The notes: a model not told the origin generated them from the letters alone. Positions 25,101 through 33,997 are shown, numbered from the stretch's first letter. The stretch: DNA of 64,000 bases from Sulfitobacter sp. EhC04 (GCF_001650875.1 NZ_LXYI01000038.1:16941-80940), one strand, 5' to 3'. Translations and numbers: made by a program.

Positions 25101-25363
25101 ACGGTTTCAGGGGCGCGGCAGAGGTGGCCGCGACGCTGGACAATCTGGCCGCCTTCGCGCATCTCACGCGGGCCGTGCCTGCGCATCTTTTCGACCTATA
25201 TTTCGATGCGACGTTAGGCCGGGAGGATTTGATGGAGTTTATGGAACGCGAAAACCCCAAGGCATTGGCAGAAATGCGCGCCCGTTTTGCGGCACTGCGC
25301 GATGCGGGCCTGTGGGTCACACGGCGCAATTCGATCTCTGCCCGGATGGACGCCGCCGAATGA
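22121..25363 (+). CDS. cobN: Cobaltochelatase large subunit CobN
   Basis: This 1080-residue protein is the substrate-binding subunit of the ATP-dependent aerobic cobaltochelatase that inserts Co2+ into hydrogenobyrinic acid a,c-diamide. CobN/BchH family features include IRLIGGENYWPYG (about 88), VHIGAHGTLEWLPGKAVAL (about 526), VNDPGEAAQAKRR and the YGDGLHIFG segment near 667. It is shorter than the roughly 1270-residue enzyme described from Pseudomonas denitrificans. CobS and CobT, the AAA+ partner subunits, are not in this window. The stop overlaps cobG (ATGA). A short AT-richer patch near 23390-23460 carries a doubled GACATGTC palindrome. Confidence 0.95.
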   Translation: MHVVFRESHGLEDSETPFDPGQTPADLVVLSFSDSDLGAFAAGWHRGGGPEGKLPTLRLCNLVALRHPASVDNYVEQTLSGAKGILIRLIGGENYWPYGIMQVQDFARRNNIALAVLPADGREDPALDAHSTLPVSTLRRLSHLCDAGGAVAAQAALAQLALAAGFYAGPVPGSKTVPDCGIYDPEQGVIPFADVTGDVVAVTFYRSYLTAADTAPVDALITALRDRGFTAVGLFVPSLKSEAGRDFLYQTLARLNPCAIVNATAFSGRGEDGTTPLDGSGCPVFQVALSTARQKEWAEAERGLSPADLAMHVVLPEVDGRLFAGVVSFKAPEKKDPHLQFSRFAHRADAERINAVVDRVAGWHRLARTPAQDRKLALVLSTYPGRQDQIAHAVGLDALASTEDMLLTLANAGYGVEPAIGFGKSLTQCTISWPVKGDMSYLTCLPDTLLKDLNTAWGPVEDDPLYHDGAFHFPAQRCGNALVALQPERGSIAARDTDYHDLARIPRHSYVAFYLWLRAQGMDALVHIGAHGTLEWLPGKAVALSGDCWPEVLTGPMPVIYPFIVNDPGEAAQAKRRIGAVTLGHLPPPMKDSETPQALVQLERLLDEYSTADGLDPARRDRLIDTIRSEARAAGVEDDLGLDDATSAAEAITRIDRFVCDIKESQYGDGLHIFGSGEGENAGLLTALDGRRVEAGPSGSPYRGRSDVLPTGRNLYAVDPRSVPTRAAHAQGVKLAEELIRRHLQDQGDYPRGLVVDLWGSATMRTAGEEVAMAMHLAGLSPTWDEGSERVSGFEVLPLTLLDRPRIDVTLRVSGLFRDVFPGLSQLFEAGAAALAEREEAPDMNPYLTRTPRVFGPKPGLYGMNMEAAMLDYSDAGRAAAGEAWMKASEWAIDAKGVSHQDRGALEARLQGADGFAHVQDLTESDVLLASDYASHEGGFAAAMAHLGAAKPAMYHVDSTVVGTPRARTMAEEIARVVRARAANPDWASGMMRHGFRGAAEVAATLDNLAAFAHLTRAVPAHLFDLYFDATLGREDLMEFMERENPKALAEMRARFAALRDAGLWVTRRNSISARMDAAE

Positions 25364-26487
25364 CTGCGCCGTTGATCAAGGGCTATTGCCCCGGTGCATT
25401 GCGCCCGATGATGTCGGGCGACGGGCTGGTGGTGCGGGTGCGCCCCTTCAACGGGCGTCTGCGCCGGGCGCAGGCCGATGGCATCGCAACCCTGGCCGCC
25501 GCCCATGGCAATGGGCTGATCGACCTGTCCAGCCGGGGCAACGTCCAGATCAGGGGCGTGCGCGAGGACAGTCTTGCGGCGCTGATCAACGGTCTGGGCG
25601 CGATGTCGCTGGTCGATGCGGACGCCGACATCGAAAGCCGCCGTAACGTGCTGGTCACCCCGTTCTGGCAGACGGGCGAGGAAACAGAAGGCTTCGCCGC
25701 CGCGCTGAGCGATGCGCTGGCCCTGCCGGATGCACCGCGCATTCCGGGCAAGTTCGGCTTTGCCGTGGACACGGGCCGCACGCCGGTGTTGCAGACCGCT
25801 TCTGCGGATATCCGGCTGGAACGGGACGCGGGCGGCGGTCTGATCCTTGTCGCTGACGGGTTCGACAAGGGCAAACCTGTAGCCTCCGGGACGGTCGTGG
25901 CCGAGGCCATGGCGCTGGCGCAGTGGTTCGTCGACCTAAGGGGTGACCATACTCGCATGGCAGCATTGCTGGCCGGTGGTGCCGCACTGCCCGGTGGGTT
26001 CATCGTGCCGCGTCAGCGTCAGGATTACCTGCCGCGGCCCGGTTACACGCCACTGGGGGCGATGGTTGGCCTCGCCTTTGGCCAGTTGGAGGTCAAGACC
26101 TTGGCGAGCCTGGCCAAGCAGGGCGGCCTGCGGATGACGCCCTGGCGCATGTTGCTGGTGGAAAGCGCGCGCAAGCTGCCCAAGGTGCGCGGCGTGATCA
26201 CCGACCCCGATGATCCCCTGCTGCGGGTGGTGGCCTGTACCGGCGCGCCGCGATGTGCGCAGGGATTGGCCAAGACACGCTCTGTCGCGCGCAGCCTTGC
26301 GCCGCATGTTCCCCCCGGCAGCCTTCTGCATATGTCGGGCTGCGCCAAGGGCTGCGCCCATGCCCGCCCTGCGCCCCTGACGGTTACGGCCACCAGGGAC
26401 GGTTTCGACCTGATCCGACAGGGACGCGCCAGCGATGCGCCCGACGCGACCTCCCTTACCCCAGAAGACATCATCAAGGCGATTTGA
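25360..26487 (+). CDS. cobG: Precorrin-3B synthase CobG
   Basis: This 375-residue oxygenase hydroxylates precorrin-3A to precorrin-3B, the O2-dependent step that defines the aerobic pathway. It is built like sulfite/nitrite reductases: ferredoxin-like halves (GLIDLSSRGNVQIRG near 50) and a [4Fe-4S]/siroheme-type cluster site C293-x5-C299 and C328-x3-C332 (CTGAPRC; SGCAKGCAH). All four cysteines are present. The start at 25360 overlaps the cobN stop and gives the family N-terminus KGYCPGALRPM. Confidence 0.93.
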   Translation: MTAPLIKGYCPGALRPMMSGDGLVVRVRPFNGRLRRAQADGIATLAAAHGNGLIDLSSRGNVQIRGVREDSLAALINGLGAMSLVDADADIESRRNVLVTPFWQTGEETEGFAAALSDALALPDAPRIPGKFGFAVDTGRTPVLQTASADIRLERDAGGGLILVADGFDKGKPVASGTVVAEAMALAQWFVDLRGDHTRMAALLAGGAALPGGFIVPRQRQDYLPRPGYTPLGAMVGLAFGQLEVKTLASLAKQGGLRMTPWRMLLVESARKLPKVRGVITDPDDPLLRVVACTGAPRCAQGLAKTRSVARSLAPHVPPGSLLHMSGCAKGCAHARPAPLTVTATRDGFDLIRQGRASDAPDATSLTPEDIIKAI

Positions 26488-27117
26488 ATGCCCCACAGCT
26501 ACATCACCGATGGCGCGGAGATTTACCGTCAGTCCTTTGCCACGATCCGGTCGGAGGCGGCGCTGGACCGTTTCACCCCCGAGGAAGAGATCGTCGCGGT
26601 GCGCATGATCCACGCCGCCGGGATGGTCGGGTTGGAAGAACATGTGCGCTTTTCCCCCGGCATGGCAATTGCCGCGCGGGCGGCGCTTGAGGCAGGCGCG
26701 CCGATCCTCTGCGATGCCTATATGGTCAGCGAGGGCATCACCCGCAAACGCCTGCCGCGCGAGAACGAGGTGATCTGCACCCTGCGCGATGCGTCTGTGC
26801 CGGAGATGGCCGCCGAGATGGCCAACACCCGCTCTGCCGCAGCGCTCGAACTCTGGCGGCCGCATCTGGCGGGGGCGCTGGTGGCGATAGGCAACGCGCC
26901 GACCGCGCTGTTTCATCTGCTGAACATGCTTGAAGACCCCGATTGCCCGCGCCCCGCCGCGATTATCGGTTGCCCTGTCGGCTTTATCGGCGCGGCAGAG
27001 AGCAAGGATGCCTTGATGGCCGATCTGCCGGTGCCGTCGATGATCGTGCAGGGGCGGCTGGGCGGTTCCGCGATCACAGTGGCGGCGGTAAACGCGCTTG
27101 CCAGCAGGGTGGAATAG
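26488..27117 (+). CDS. cobH: Precorrin-8X methylmutase CobH
   Basis: This 209-residue enzyme moves the C11 methyl group to C12, turning precorrin-8 into hydrogenobyrinic acid. Family features are the N-terminal IYRQSFATIRSEA, the catalytic-histidine region AVRMIHAAGMVGLEEH (about 36-51), and IGNAPTALFHLL and GCPVGFIGAAESK in the substrate pocket. It starts directly after the cobG stop codon. Confidence 0.95.
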   Translation: MPHSYITDGAEIYRQSFATIRSEAALDRFTPEEEIVAVRMIHAAGMVGLEEHVRFSPGMAIAARAALEAGAPILCDAYMVSEGITRKRLPRENEVICTLRDASVPEMAAEMANTRSAAALELWRPHLAGALVAIGNAPTALFHLLNMLEDPDCPRPAAIIGCPVGFIGAAESKDALMADLPVPSMIVQGRLGGSAITVAAVNALASRVE

Positions 27118-27119
27118 GC

Positions 27120-27857
27120 ATGGGCAGGATCATCTGCGCGGGCCTTGGCCCCGGCGACCCCGAACTGATGAGCGTGAAGTCGGACCGCATGATCCGGGCT
27201 GCGCGTCATGTCGCGTATTTCCGCAAGAAGGGCCGCGCCGGACAGGCCCGGACCATCGTGCGCGACATGCTGCGCGACGATGTGGTCGAATACGCGATGG
27301 AATATCCCGTCACCACCGAGCTGCGCTTTGACAGCGCGGAATATCGCGACCTCATGGTTGATTTCTACGCTGAGTGGGCCGACCGCCTGGCCGAGCTGGC
27401 GCGCGATCATGAGGTTGTCGTGCTTTGTGAAGGCGATCCGTTCTTCTACGGCTCTTTCATGCACCTGCACACGCGCCTGCAGGGCCGGGCGGAGGTCGAA
27501 GTGCTGCCGGCGATTCCCGGCATGGTGGGCTGCTGGAACGCGCTGGATACGCCCTTTACCTGGGGTGACGACGTGATGTCCGTCCTGATGGGCACGCTGC
27601 CGGATGCCGATCTGGTGGCGCATATGGAACGTGCCGATGCTTTGGTGATCATGAAAACCGGGCGCAACATGCCCCGCGTGCGTGCCGCGCTGACTGCCAC
27701 CGGACGGCTTGAGGATGCCTGGCTGGTGGAAAAGGGCACGATGCCCGGTCAACGCGTCGCGCGGCTGGCTGATGTGGATGACGACGATTGCCCCTATTTC
27801 GCGATCGTGCTGGTGCATGGCCAGGGCCGCAGGCCAGAGGCCGAGGTGGAGGCGTGA
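27120..27857 (+). CDS. cobI: Precorrin-2 C20-methyltransferase CobI
   Basis: This 245-residue SAM-dependent methyltransferase converts precorrin-2 to precorrin-3A. The tetrapyrrole methylase fold shows the N-terminal GLGPGDPELMSVKS motif, LCEGDPFFYGSFMHL in the middle and EVLPAIPGMVGCWNAL near residue 130. The start at 27120 lies two bases after the cobH stop. The stop overlaps the cobJ start (GTGA). Confidence 0.95.
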   Translation: MGRIICAGLGPGDPELMSVKSDRMIRAARHVAYFRKKGRAGQARTIVRDMLRDDVVEYAMEYPVTTELRFDSAEYRDLMVDFYAEWADRLAELARDHEVVVLCEGDPFFYGSFMHLHTRLQGRAEVEVLPAIPGMVGCWNALDTPFTWGDDVMSVLMGTLPDADLVAHMERADALVIMKTGRNMPRVRAALTATGRLEDAWLVEKGTMPGQRVARLADVDDDDCPYFAIVLVHGQGRRPEAEVEA

Positions 27858-28588
27858 CAGGCTGGGTTGCCATCGCGGGCCTTGGGCCGGGGCGGGACGA
27901 TCTGGTTACGCCCGAAGTGACGGCGATGCTGGCCGAGGCAACTGACGTGATCGGCTATATCCCTTACGTGAAACGCGTGGCACCCCGTGACGGGCTGACC
28001 CTGCATCCAACCGACAACCGGGTCGAGATCGACCGCGCCACCCATGCATTGACACTTGCCGCCGAGGGCCGCCGCGTGGCGGTGGTGTCGGGCGGCGATC
28101 CGGGGGTTTTTGCCATGGCCTCTGCCGTGTTCGAAGCGCTGGAAGGCAAGCCGCAGTTTGCCGAGACAGACATTCGCGTGCTGCCCGGTATCACCGCGAT
28201 GCTGGCCGCCGCCGCCCGCGCCGGCGCGCCTTTGGGGCATGATTTCTGTGCCATCAACCTCAGCGACAACCTCAAGCCCTGGTCGGTGATCGAACGCCGC
28301 TTGCGGCTGGCTGCGCAGGCTGATTTCGCGATGGCCTTTTACAACCCGCGTTCCAGGTCGCGTCCGCACCAGTTCGGCGATGCGCTGGCGATCCTGCGCG
28401 AGGAATGCGCGCCCGACCGGCTGATCACCTTTGCCCGCGCGATCAGCCGCCCGGACGAGGCCTTGAACACCGTGACGCTGGCCGAGGCGACAGCAGAGAT
28501 GGCGGATATGCAGACCGTTGTGCTGCTGGGCAATTCGCAGACGCGGCTTGTCGGGCGCTACGTCTATACGCCGCGTTCAGCCTCGTGA
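27854..28588 (+). CDS. cobJ: Precorrin-3B C17-methyltransferase CobJ
   Basis: This 244-residue enzyme methylates precorrin-3B at C17 and contracts the ring to give precorrin-4. Motifs are GLGPGRDDLVTPEV at the N-terminus, VVSGGDPGVFAMASAVFEAL and the late FYNPRSRSRPHQF. It starts with GTG at 27854, overlapping the cobI stop. Its 3' end overlaps the opposing cobK gene by 25 bp. Confidence 0.94.
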   Translation: MTGWVAIAGLGPGRDDLVTPEVTAMLAEATDVIGYIPYVKRVAPRDGLTLHPTDNRVEIDRATHALTLAAEGRRVAVVSGGDPGVFAMASAVFEALEGKPQFAETDIRVLPGITAMLAAAARAGAPLGHDFCAINLSDNLKPWSVIERRLRLAAQADFAMAFYNPRSRSRPHQFGDALAILREECAPDRLITFARAISRPDEALNTVTLAEATAEMADMQTVVLLGNSQTRLVGRYVYTPRSAS

Positions 28589-29310
28589 ACCAGCCAGGAC
28601 ATCACCTGCGCCACGTCATGCGCGATGCTGTCACCAGGCAGGGTCGGCCTGTTGGCCATGATCACGGGCAGACCCAGGGCACGGGCGGCGTCCAGCTTGG
28701 CGCGCGCACCACTGCCGCCTGCGTTCTTGCAGACCACATTGGTGATGCCGTGGTCACGCAAAAGCGCGGTGTCCTCTGCCAGCCCGAAGGGGCCGCGCGC
28801 CAGAATCACGGTGGTATCCGGCAGCGGCAGCGGAGCCTCGGGCGCATCGACAAGGCGCAGCAGGTAGTGGTGCTGGGGCTGGGCGGCAAAGAGGCCGATC
28901 TGTTGCTTTCCAATGGCGAGAAACACGCGAGACGGGCTGTGCGGCAGAGCGGCGGGCAGGTCTTCGACCGTTGCAATATGCTGCCAGTCATCGCCCGCCC
29001 CGGCCTGCCATGGCGGGCGTTCCAGCCGTATCAGCGGGGTCCGGGTCGTGGTACAGGCAGCATGGGCATTCCGGCTCATCCCGGCGGCGAAGGGATGGGT
29101 GGCGTCGATCACATGGGTGATGGCCTGATCGCGGAGGTATCGCATCAGCCCCGGCACACCGCCAAAGCCGCCCGTTCGCTGCGGCAACGGTTGCGCGACC
29201 GGGGATTGCGTGCGTCCGGCATAGGAGAATGTGGCGATCATCCCGGCCTCGGCCAACTGTCTGGCCATCTGGCTGGCCTCTGTGGTGCCGCCCAGCAAAA
29301 GGATGTGCAT
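28564..29310 (-). CDS. cobK: Precorrin-6A reductase CobK
   Basis: This 248-residue NADPH-dependent reductase converts precorrin-6A to precorrin-6B. The N-terminal ILLLGGTTEASQMARQL (about 3-19) and VIDATHPFAAGMSRNA near 80 are family signatures. It is the only gene of the cluster on the minus strand: its 3' end overlaps cobJ by 25 bp and its start codon faces that of cobL with no gap. It therefore needs its own promoter, which must lie inside the cobL coding region. It also produces an antisense arrangement to the operon transcript. Confidence 0.93.
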   Translation of the reverse strand: MHILLLGGTTEASQMARQLAEAGMIATFSYAGRTQSPVAQPLPQRTGGFGGVPGLMRYLRDQAITHVIDATHPFAAGMSRNAHAACTTTRTPLIRLERPPWQAGAGDDWQHIATVEDLPAALPHSPSRVFLAIGKQQIGLFAAQPQHHYLLRLVDAPEAPLPLPDTTVILARGPFGLAEDTALLRDHGITNVVCKNAGGSGARAKLDAARALGLPVIMANRPTLPGDSIAHDVAQVMSWLVHEAERGV

Positions 29311-29311
29311 G

Positions 29312-30493
29312 ATGGGTGACCCGTGGCTCAGCATCGTTGGAATGCCGCACGATACCGCAGCACAGCTGCCCCCTGCAAGCCGGGCTGCGATTGACGCCGC
29401 CGAGGTGATCTTTGGCGGGCCGCGGCACCTTGATCTGGTGAACGCCGGGGACAGGGGGCGGCCTTGGCCGGTGCCGTTTACGGTCGATCCGGTGCTGGCG
29501 GCAAAGGGGCGGCAGGTTGTGGTACTGGCCTCTGGCGATCCGTTCTGGTTCGGGGCAGGGGGCAGCCTGTCGGCGCAACTGGACCCCGGCGACTGGCGCG
29601 TTCTGCCCGCGCCCTCGACGTTTTCATGGGTGGCAGGCGCGCTGGGCTGGCGGCTGGAGGATGTGACCTGCCACGGTCTGCATGCCGCGCCCCTTGCGCA
29701 GTTGCGCGCGGTGCTGGCCCCCAAGGCGCGTTTCATCTGCCTGTTGCGTGACGGTGCGGCTCCTGCCGAACTGGCGCATTGGTTGACCGCAGAGGGCGCG
29801 GGGCAGGCCCGGCTGTTTGTCTGTGAGCGCATGGGCGGCACGGATCAGCGGGTCCGGGAAACCACGGCGCAGGGGTTTGACCTGAGTGATGTCGCGGCCC
29901 CTGCGGCTGTCGCGGTGGCGCTGCCCGCCGGGGTGGGCCTGCCCCGCAGTTCCGGCCTGCCGGATGATCTTTTTGCCCATGACGGCCAGATCACCAAGCG
30001 GCCCGTGCGGGCGCTGACCCTTTCCGCGCTTGCCCCGCGTCCGGGAGAGGTCCTGTGGGACATCGGTGCCGGGTCGGGATCAATTTCGGTTGAATGGTGT
30101 CTGACGGGTGGCCGGGCGGTCGCGTTCGAGCAACATGCGGCGCGGGCGGACAACATCACCCGCAACGCCGAGCAGTTCGGCCTTGCCCATCGTCTGACGG
30201 TGCATCACGGGGACGCGCATGCGCTGATCGCGGACCGCCCGGCACCGGATGCGGTTTTTGTCGGTGGTGGCGGCAGCGACGCTTTGTTTGAGGCCTTGTT
30301 TGACACCTTGCCCAAGGGCACGCGGCTGGTCGCAAATGGCGTCACCCTGGAGACCGAGGCGCGGCTGGCCCGCCTGCACGGCGAAAAGGGCGGCAGCCTG
30401 CTGCGGGTCGAACTGGCCGAGGCCGCGCCGCTGGGCCGTCTGCGCGGCTGGCACGCTGCCCGTCCCGTGGTGCAATGGAGCGTGGTCCTGTGA
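29312..30493 (+). CDS. cobL: Precorrin-6Y C5,15-methyltransferase (decarboxylating) CobL
   Basis: This 393-residue bifunctional enzyme methylates precorrin-6B at C5 and C15 and removes the C12 acetate carboxyl to give precorrin-8. The N-terminal half is the CbiE-type methylase (AAEVIFGGPRHLDLV, VVLASGDPFWFGAGG). The C-terminal half, from about residue 225, is the CbiT-type Rossmann methylase with ALAPRPGEVLWDIGAGSGSI. The ATG at 29312 has AAAAGGA at the best spacing; 29309 is also possible. The stop overlaps cobE (GTGA). Confidence 0.94.
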   Translation: MGDPWLSIVGMPHDTAAQLPPASRAAIDAAEVIFGGPRHLDLVNAGDRGRPWPVPFTVDPVLAAKGRQVVVLASGDPFWFGAGGSLSAQLDPGDWRVLPAPSTFSWVAGALGWRLEDVTCHGLHAAPLAQLRAVLAPKARFICLLRDGAAPAELAHWLTAEGAGQARLFVCERMGGTDQRVRETTAQGFDLSDVAAPAAVAVALPAGVGLPRSSGLPDDLFAHDGQITKRPVRALTLSALAPRPGEVLWDIGAGSGSISVEWCLTGGRAVAFEQHAARADNITRNAEQFGLAHRLTVHHGDAHALIADRPAPDAVFVGGGGSDALFEALFDTLPKGTRLVANGVTLETEARLARLHGEKGGSLLRVELAEAAPLGRLRGWHAARPVVQWSVVL

Positions 30494-30858
30494 GGGTTGT
30501 CGGCATCGGGTTTCGCGCGGCGGCCGATCTGGCCAGCCTTCAGGATGCGTTGCAGCAGGTGCTGGATGCGGCGGGTGGCGGTGGCATTGATGCGGTGGTG
30601 ACAGAAGCCGCAAAGGCCCGCGAAAAAGTATTTCGCGAGTTCGCGCAGGTGCTGGGCCTGCCCGGTCTGGGGGTCACGGCGCAGGATCTGGGCCAGATGA
30701 TCACACCGACGCAATCGGCGCGGATACAGGACCGGTTCGGCACCGGGTCGCTGGCCGAGGCTGCGGCGCTGGCCGCAGCAGGCCCGGAGGCGCGGCTGGT
30801 TGCGCAGCGGGTCGTGTCGGGCGATGGTATGGCCACGGCGGCCCTTGCGGAAAGTTGA
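30490..30858 (+). CDS. cobE: CobE / CbiG C-terminal-domain protein
   Basis: This 122-residue protein matches the CbiG C-terminal domain (CobE) found in aerobic cobalamin operons. Typical features are the short N-terminal [11 protein letters not shown], then [17 protein letters not shown] and [11 protein letters not shown]. Its catalytic role is not established for the aerobic pathway. It starts with GTG at 30490, overlapping the cobL stop, and cobM follows 10 bp downstream. Confidence 0.88.
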   Translation: MRVVGIGFRAAADLASLQDALQQVLDAAGGGGIDAVVTEAAKAREKVFREFAQVLGLPGLGVTAQDLGQMITPTQSARIQDRFGTGSLAEAAALAAAGPEARLVAQRVVSGDGMATAALAES

Positions 30859-30868
30859 GAGGGAAAAC

Positions 30869-31654
30869 ATGACAGTTCATTTCATTGGCGCAGGCCCCGG
30901 CGCGCCCGACCTGATCACATTGCGGGGGCGCGACCTGATCGCGGCCTGCCCCGTCTGCCTCTATGCGGGGTCTCTGGTGCCCGAGGCCCTGTTGGCGCAT
31001 TGCCCCGATGGGGCGCGGATCGTGAACACCGCGCGCATGTCGCTGGATGAGATCATCGAGGAAATCACTGCGGCCCATGCGGCGGGACATGACGTTGCGC
31101 GGCTGCATTCCGGCGATCTGTCGGTCTGGTCCGCGATGGGCGAGCAGCTGCGCCGGTTGCGGGCGCTGGACATTCCCTATGACGTGACACCGGGCGTGCC
31201 GTCCTTTGCCGCCGCAGCCGCGGCGCTGAACGCGGAGCTGACCCTGCCGGGCGTTGTGCAATCGGTGGTGCTGACCCGTACCTCGGGCCGCGCGACCGCG
31301 ATGCCAGAGGGCGAAACGCTGGAGAATTTTGCGCGCACAGGCGCGACGCTTGCGATCCACCTGTCGGTACATGTGCTGGAAAAGGTCGTGGCTGACCTGA
31401 CACCCCATTACGGCGCGGAGTGTCCGGTGGCGGTGGTCTGGCGCGCAAGCTGGCCGGATCAGCGGGTGGTAAAGGCGACGCTTGCCACCCTGCGCACGGC
31501 CATCGGCGAAGAGATGGAGCGCACGGCGCTGATCCTGGTGGGGCATGCGATCGGGGCAGAGGATTTCGGCGAGAGCAGGCTTTACGCAGGCGATTATGAC
31601 CGTCGGTTCCGCCCTGTCGGCACTGACCCGCGCTTTCCGGAGACAGAGGAATGA
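30869..31654 (+). CDS. cobM: Precorrin-4 C11-methyltransferase CobM
   Basis: This 261-residue SAM-dependent enzyme methylates precorrin-4 at C11 to give precorrin-5. Signatures are [20 protein letters not shown] (residues 5-24), [19 protein letters not shown] and [20 protein letters not shown] precedes the start at 30869. The stop overlaps cobB (ATGA). Confidence 0.95.
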   Translation: MTVHFIGAGPGAPDLITLRGRDLIAACPVCLYAGSLVPEALLAHCPDGARIVNTARMSLDEIIEEITAAHAAGHDVARLHSGDLSVWSAMGEQLRRLRALDIPYDVTPGVPSFAAAAAALNAELTLPGVVQSVVLTRTSGRATAMPEGETLENFARTGATLAIHLSVHVLEKVVADLTPHYGAECPVAVVWRASWPDQRVVKATLATLRTAIGEEMERTALILVGHAIGAEDFGESRLYAGDYDRRFRPVGTDPRFPETEE

Positions 31655-32973
31655 TCCCGCCCGGCCTGATGATCTCTGCCCCGTCGTCTGGTACGGGCAA
31701 GACCACGCTGATGCTGGGTCTGCTGGCGGCATTCCGGGCGCAGGGGCTGAACGTGCAGCCGTTCAAGAGCGGCCCGGACTACATTGATCCTGCATTCCAT
31801 ACGGCAGCGTCTGGTCTGGCCTCCTATAACCTTGACAGCTGGTCGATGGAGCGCGCCGTGATCGACGGGCTGGTGGGCAACGCCACCGGGGCGGAGCTGA
31901 TCCTGGCCGAGGGGTCGATGGGGCTCTTCGATGGCGTGGCCATTCCGGGGGCCTGCGGCAACGGGGCCAGCGCCGATATCGCGGCGCATATGGGCTGGCC
32001 CGTGGTGCTGGTGCTGGATGTCTCCGGCGCGGCGCAATCCGTCGCGGCCACGGCACGCGGGTTTCGCGACATGCGGCCGGATGTGACCCTGGCAGGCGTG
32101 GTGCTGAACCGCGTGGCCTCGCCCCGGCATGATACACTGGTGCGCGCGGGCATGGAGCAGGTCGGCATCCGGGTGCTGGGCTCCTTGCCCCGGCAGAACG
32201 GGGTCGAACTGCCCGAAAGGCATCTGGGGCTGGTACAGGCCGGAGAGCAGGAAAACCTGCCGCAGATCCTGGCTGACGCCGCTGCATTCATCTCCGAACA
32301 TGTTGATCTGGCAGCCCTGCGCGCGGCGGCGGCAGGGACATTGTCGAAGGCGCCGCCACCGGCAAAGATCGTGCCGCCCGGACAGAGAATTGCACTGGCG
32401 CAGGACAATGCATTCGCTTTTGTCTATCCGCATCTACTGGCCGGGTGGCGCGCCGCCGGGGCAGAAGTGATGCCGTTTTCGCCGCTGGCGGATGAAGCAC
32501 CGGACAGCGGTGCTGATGTGTGCTGGTTGCCGGGCGGATACCCCGAACTGCACGCGGGCAAGCTGGCCGCAGCGGAGGCATTTCGCGCGGGCCTGATCGA
32601 ATTTGCGCAGACAAGGCCGGTCCATGGCGAGTGCGGCGGCTATATGGCGATGGGTGCCGGGCTGGTAGACAAAGAGGGCATTCGCCACCGTATGGTGGGG
32701 CTGCTGGGGCTGGAAACGTCCTTTGCCAAGAGAAAGATGCACTTGGGTTACCGCAAGGCGGACCTGAATGCGGCCATTCCCGGCCAGACCATACGGGGGC
32801 GTCTGCGCGGGCATGAATTTCACTATGCGACCATCCTGGAAGAGCCCGACGCGCCGCTGGCCCGGATCACCGACAGCAATGATCTGGAGGTGCCGGAAAC
32901 AGGCTCGGTGCGCCGGTTCGAGAACGGCGGCGTCGCCACAGGCACGTTTTTTCACATGATCGGTAACGGATGA
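31651..32973 (+). CDS. cobB: Hydrogenobyrinic acid a,c-diamide synthase CobB
   Basis: This 440-residue ATP- and glutamine-dependent amidase converts the a and c carboxylates of hydrogenobyrinic acid to amides. It has an N-terminal P-loop [17 protein letters not shown] (about 9-25), the [12 protein letters not shown] motif and a C-terminal class I glutamine amidotransferase-like domain with the nucleophile in [11 protein letters not shown] (near 329). The product is the substrate for the CobN chelatase. Both ends overlap neighbouring genes by four bases. Confidence 0.95.
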   Translation: MIPPGLMISAPSSGTGKTTLMLGLLAAFRAQGLNVQPFKSGPDYIDPAFHTAASGLASYNLDSWSMERAVIDGLVGNATGAELILAEGSMGLFDGVAIPGACGNGASADIAAHMGWPVVLVLDVSGAAQSVAATARGFRDMRPDVTLAGVVLNRVASPRHDTLVRAGMEQVGIRVLGSLPRQNGVELPERHLGLVQAGEQENLPQILADAAAFISEHVDLAALRAAAAGTLSKAPPPAKIVPPGQRIALAQDNAFAFVYPHLLAGWRAAGAEVMPFSPLADEAPDSGADVCWLPGGYPELHAGKLAAAEAFRAGLIEFAQTRPVHGECGGYMAMGAGLVDKEGIRHRMVGLLGLETSFAKRKMHLGYRKADLNAAIPGQTIRGRLRGHEFHYATILEEPDAPLARITDSNDLEVPETGSVRRFENGGVATGTFFHMIGNG

Positions 32974-33698
32974 TGAGCGGTTTTGTTTCCTTCGTATCCT
33001 CGGGGCCCGGCGACCCGGAACTGCTGACCGTCAAGGCAGTGGACCGTTTGCAAAAGGCCGAGGTGGTCTTGTTCGATGATCTCAGTTCGGGCCCGATTCT
33101 GGAACATGCCAACGCGGAGGCCGATCTGATCGGCGTGGGCAAACGTGCCGGGCGCGCATCGCCCAAGCAGGATCATGTCAGCCGGGTGCTGGTAGACCAC
33201 GCAGCGGCAGGCATGCGTGTCGTGCGGTTGAAATCGGGCGACAGCGGCATGTTTGGTCGGCTGGAGGAGGAAATCACCGCCCTGCGCGCAGCCAATATCC
33301 CGTTCGAGATCATTCCCGGCGTGACTTCGGCCTCTGCCGGGGCTGCGGTTGCGGGGATACCGCTGACCCGGCGGCTGACCGCGCGGCGGGTGCAGTTCAT
33401 CACCGGTGCGGATGTGACCGGTGACCTGCCGCCCGATGTGAACATGGCGGCGCTGGCCGATCCGCTGGCCACGACAGTGATCTATATGGGCAAGCGGACC
33501 TTTCCAGGCCTTGCAGCGCGGCTGCTGGACCATGGGTTGTCCCCCGATACGCCCGCCCTGCTGGCGGAGGCGGTGTCCACCCCGGCGGAAAAGCTGCAGT
33601 GGTTCACCATCGCGACACTTGCCGCCTATCTGGAGACGACCACCAGCACCACACCCGCGCTGATCTACTACGGCGCGCTGGCGGAGCCGGGGTTGTGA
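32970..33698 (+). CDS. cobA: Uroporphyrinogen-III C-methyltransferase CobA
   Basis: This 242-residue enzyme (241 from the second ATG) makes precorrin-2 from uroporphyrinogen III, the entry step of the pathway. Family motifs are SSGPGDPELLTVKAVDRL, VVLFDDLSSGPIL, VRLKSGDSGMFGRLEEEI and PGVTSASAGAAVAGIPLTRR. It is a standalone methylase without the CysG dehydrogenase/ferrochelatase part, as usual for cob operons. Overlaps couple it to cobB and to the second DUF1636 gene. Confidence 0.94.
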   Translation: MMSGFVSFVSSGPGDPELLTVKAVDRLQKAEVVLFDDLSSGPILEHANAEADLIGVGKRAGRASPKQDHVSRVLVDHAAAGMRVVRLKSGDSGMFGRLEEEITALRAANIPFEIIPGVTSASAGAAVAGIPLTRRLTARRVQFITGADVTGDLPPDVNMAALADPLATTVIYMGKRTFPGLAARLLDHGLSPDTPALLAEAVSTPAEKLQWFTIATLAAYLETTTSTTPALIYYGALAEPGL

Positions 33699-33997
33699 CG
33701 GTGTTTGTCTGTAGCTCCTGCCCCGAAGGCGCTGAATTCGTCGAGGTGATGCGCCAAGGCCTGCCGGAGGAAGAGGTGCGGCAGATCGACTGCATGTCGG
33801 GCTGTACGCGGCCGCAGACCGTTGCCTTTCGGGTGACGGGCAAGGTGGCCTATCTGTTTGGCGACATCACGGCGGATGATCTGGGGGACCTGCAACGGTT
33901 TGCGGCGCTATATGCGGCATCATCCGATGGCACCTTTGCCGATGCGCGGGTGCTTGGCGGGTTGCGGATGAAAGCCATCGCACGGATACCGGGATGA
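33695..33997 (+). CDS. DUF1636 protein, four-cysteine thioredoxin-like (copy 2)
   Basis: This 100-residue protein has the same C-x2-C / C-x3-C layout as the copy at 20711: C6 and C9 in VCSSCPEG, C33 and C37 in DCMSGCTRP. It is shorter and clearly diverged, so it is not a recent duplicate. It starts with GTG inside the cobA stop and ends inside the cobF start, so translation is tightly coupled. A [2Fe-2S] carrier or metal-handling role is inferred. Confidence 0.78.
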   Translation: MTVFVCSSCPEGAEFVEVMRQGLPEEEVRQIDCMSGCTRPQTVAFRVTGKVAYLFGDITADDLGDLQRFAALYAASSDGTFADARVLGGLRMKAIARIPG

